Assembly (NCBI GenBank): GCA_023251695.1
Contig: JAHEYE010000224.1
Location: forward strand, 1-5,829
Direction of reading: 5' to 3'
Origin: Sphingobacteriaceae bacterium
Lineage (GTDB): Bacteria > Bacteroidota > Bacteroidia > B-17B0 > Aurantibacillaceae
Length of the DNA stretch: 5,829 nt
The notes beneath the pieces are model-generated. The model did not search any database, was not told where the DNA came from, and saw only the letters and a list, made by a program, of their open reading frames with translations. Position 1 is the first letter of the stretch; every line of letters starts with the position of its first letter. A program made the translations under genes and the position numbers. Of the stretch, positions 4,535 to 5,829 are shown one piece after another.

Positions 4535-5829
4535 ATGCAGAATTCTTTAAAAAGATATATACCAATTTTTGCGGGGCCTTTAGCGGCATGTATTCTTTGG
4601 CTATTCTTCGACCTGCAGCCGGATAATCCGAAAGTAACATTAATGGCAGGCATAGCAATCTGGATGGCTATTTGGTGGTTTACAGAAGCTGTTCACTTAG
4701 CGGTTACAGCATTAATTCCAATGCTTTTGATGCCAATACTTGGATTAGCGGATGCGAAATTGGTAGCGCAGCAATATACCGACAGCATCATTTTTTTATT
4801 TTTAGGCGGATTTATGATTGCCTTTGCCATTGAGAAATGGGATTTGCACAAACGTATTGCTATTAAAATTCTTTCTATTGTTGGCACAAAACCTTCAAGT
4901 ATTTTATTGGGAGTGATGCTCACTGCTTATTTAATCAGCAATTGGATAAGCAACACTGCCACATGTATGATGTTATTTAGTGCGGTGCTTGCTTTAATTT
5001 TGGAAACCGAAAAATACATCGATAGCGAAAAACACCGGAAGCATTTTGCCGCCGCGCTATTGTTAGGTTTAGCCTACGCCGCAACCATCGGTGGTTTAGC
5101 GACTCCCGTTGGAACACCTCCAAATATGTATTTTTTTAAAGCTTATAAAGAAGCATATCCGGCCAATACCGATTTAAATTTTTTGAGCTGGTCGGCCATT
5201 GGTTTTCCGCTTTCGTTTTTATTTTTGCTCACCACTTTTTTCGTTTTATCCAAATATTATTTCGATAAGACTCTGAAAATAAATCTCACTAAAAGTTTTT
5301 TTAAAGACAATTACACATCGCTCGGTAAATCGGGTTACGAAGAAAAATGGGTGTTCGGTATATTTATTACCTGTGCTGTTTTATGGTTCACCCGTGCCGA
5401 TGTGGATTTTGGTTCTTTTAAATATAGCGGGTGGAATCATATTTTTAAAGAATCGAAATATGTCGACGATTCTATTGTGGCTGTTGCTGCGGCATTACTT
5501 TTATTTTTGATACCCTCAAAGAAAAATAAAGGCGAAGCGCTTTTAATCTGGGATGATGCCAAAAAAATACGCTACGATATTATTTTAATGTTCGGAAGCG
5601 GTTTTGCTTTAGCTTATGGCTTTGAGGTTTCTGGCTTAAGCGGATGGCTGGCCAATTCATTAAAAGTATTGCAGGGCGCAAATCCTTTTATCGTTATTTT
5701 CTGTATTTGTGTTGTAGTTACTTTAATCAGCGAATTTGCTTCGAATATTGCAAGCATACAATTAGCAATTCCGGTTATGATTGCCTTGCAGAAAAATCTT
5801 GATCTTCCTCCTCTTGTATTAATGATTCC
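4535..5829 (+). CDS. SLC13/DASS family anion:sodium symporter, C-terminus cut by window edge
   Basis: My translation gives 431 residues open to the right edge; the family is usually about 450-500, so most of the protein is present. Family members are inner-membrane symporters that use sodium to import di- and tricarboxylates, sulfate or related anions. Visible marks are many hydrophobic segments, the first repeat's ISNTAT (138-143) with the sodium- and substrate-binding SNT (139-141), the family signature GGLATPVGTPPN (186-197), and the second repeat's EFASNIAS (400-407), where the SNT position reads S403-N404-I405. A hydrophilic stretch at about 285-312 links the halves. ATG 4535 is the only in-frame start before the first membrane segment: TAA lies in frame at 4514-4516 and the next Met is residue 37. 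It is divergent from fmt. Substrate cannot be told from the sequence. Confidence 0.93.
   Translation, partial: MQNSLKRYIPIFAGPLAACILWLFFDLQPDNPKVTLMAGIAIWMAIWWFTEAVHLAVTALIPMLLMPILGLADAKLVAQQYTDSIIFLFLGGFMIAFAIEKWDLHKRIAIKILSIVGTKPSSILLGVMLTAYLISNWISNTATCMMLFSAVLALILETEKYIDSEKHRKHFAAALLLGLAYAATIGGLATPVGTPPNMYFFKAYKEAYPANTDLNFLSWSAIGFPLSFLFLLTTFFVLSKYYFDKTLKINLTKSFFKDNYTSLGKSGYEEKWVFGIFITCAVLWFTRADVDFGSFKYSGWNHIFKESKYVDDSIVAVAAALLLFLIPSKKNKGEALLIWDDAKKIRYDIILMFGSGFALAYGFEVSGLSGWLANSLKVLQGANPFIVIFCICVVVTLISEFASNIASIQLAIPVMIALQKNLDLPPLVLMI

Noticed and set aside
4693..4923. Minus-strand frame of 76 codons
   Set aside because: It is antisense to the conserved N-terminal half of the DASS transporter and resembles no family I know.

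Overview
The window looks like an ordinary chromosomal stretch of a member of the Bacteroidota. The evidence is an AT-rich composition, no Shine-Dalgarno sequences before the genes, matches to the phylum's -7 element TAnnTTTG upstream of three genes, and a gene set typical of the phylum. I cannot place it more finely than that.

Layout, left to right. Positions 1-1413 (minus strand) hold most of a large LptF/LptG-type permease whose C-terminus runs off the left edge. An 81-bp divergent spacer separates it from a plus-strand pair: a family 2 glycosyltransferase (1495-2244) and, 7 bp later, a pRiA4b ORF-3-like protein with a very acidic tail (2252-2977). A symmetric hairpin (2986-3018) with A7 on one side and T7 on the other ends this unit and also serves the convergent HU gene (3032-3310, minus). 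HU has its own well-formed promoter, a 17-bp palindrome in its leader and a pair of 11-bp direct repeats upstream. Behind it on the same strand lies fmt, methionyl-tRNA formyltransferase (3507-4448). After an 85-bp divergent spacer, a plus-strand SLC13/DASS-family transporter begins at 4535 and runs off the right edge.

These genes are not one pathway. They cover envelope assembly (lipopolysaccharide export and glycosyl transfer), nucleoid structure (HU), translation initiation (fmt) and solute uptake (DASS). The only likely co-transcribed pair is glycosyltransferase plus pRiA4b-like gene. No spacer exceeds 200 bp, and I see no tRNA, rRNA, CRISPR array, insertion sequence or attachment site. 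I found no convincing new multigene system. The points most worth checking are the regulatory DNA around HU, two promoters so close to their start codons that the mRNAs may be leaderless, and the chromosomal 'IS/plasmid passenger' protein paired with a glycosyltransferase.
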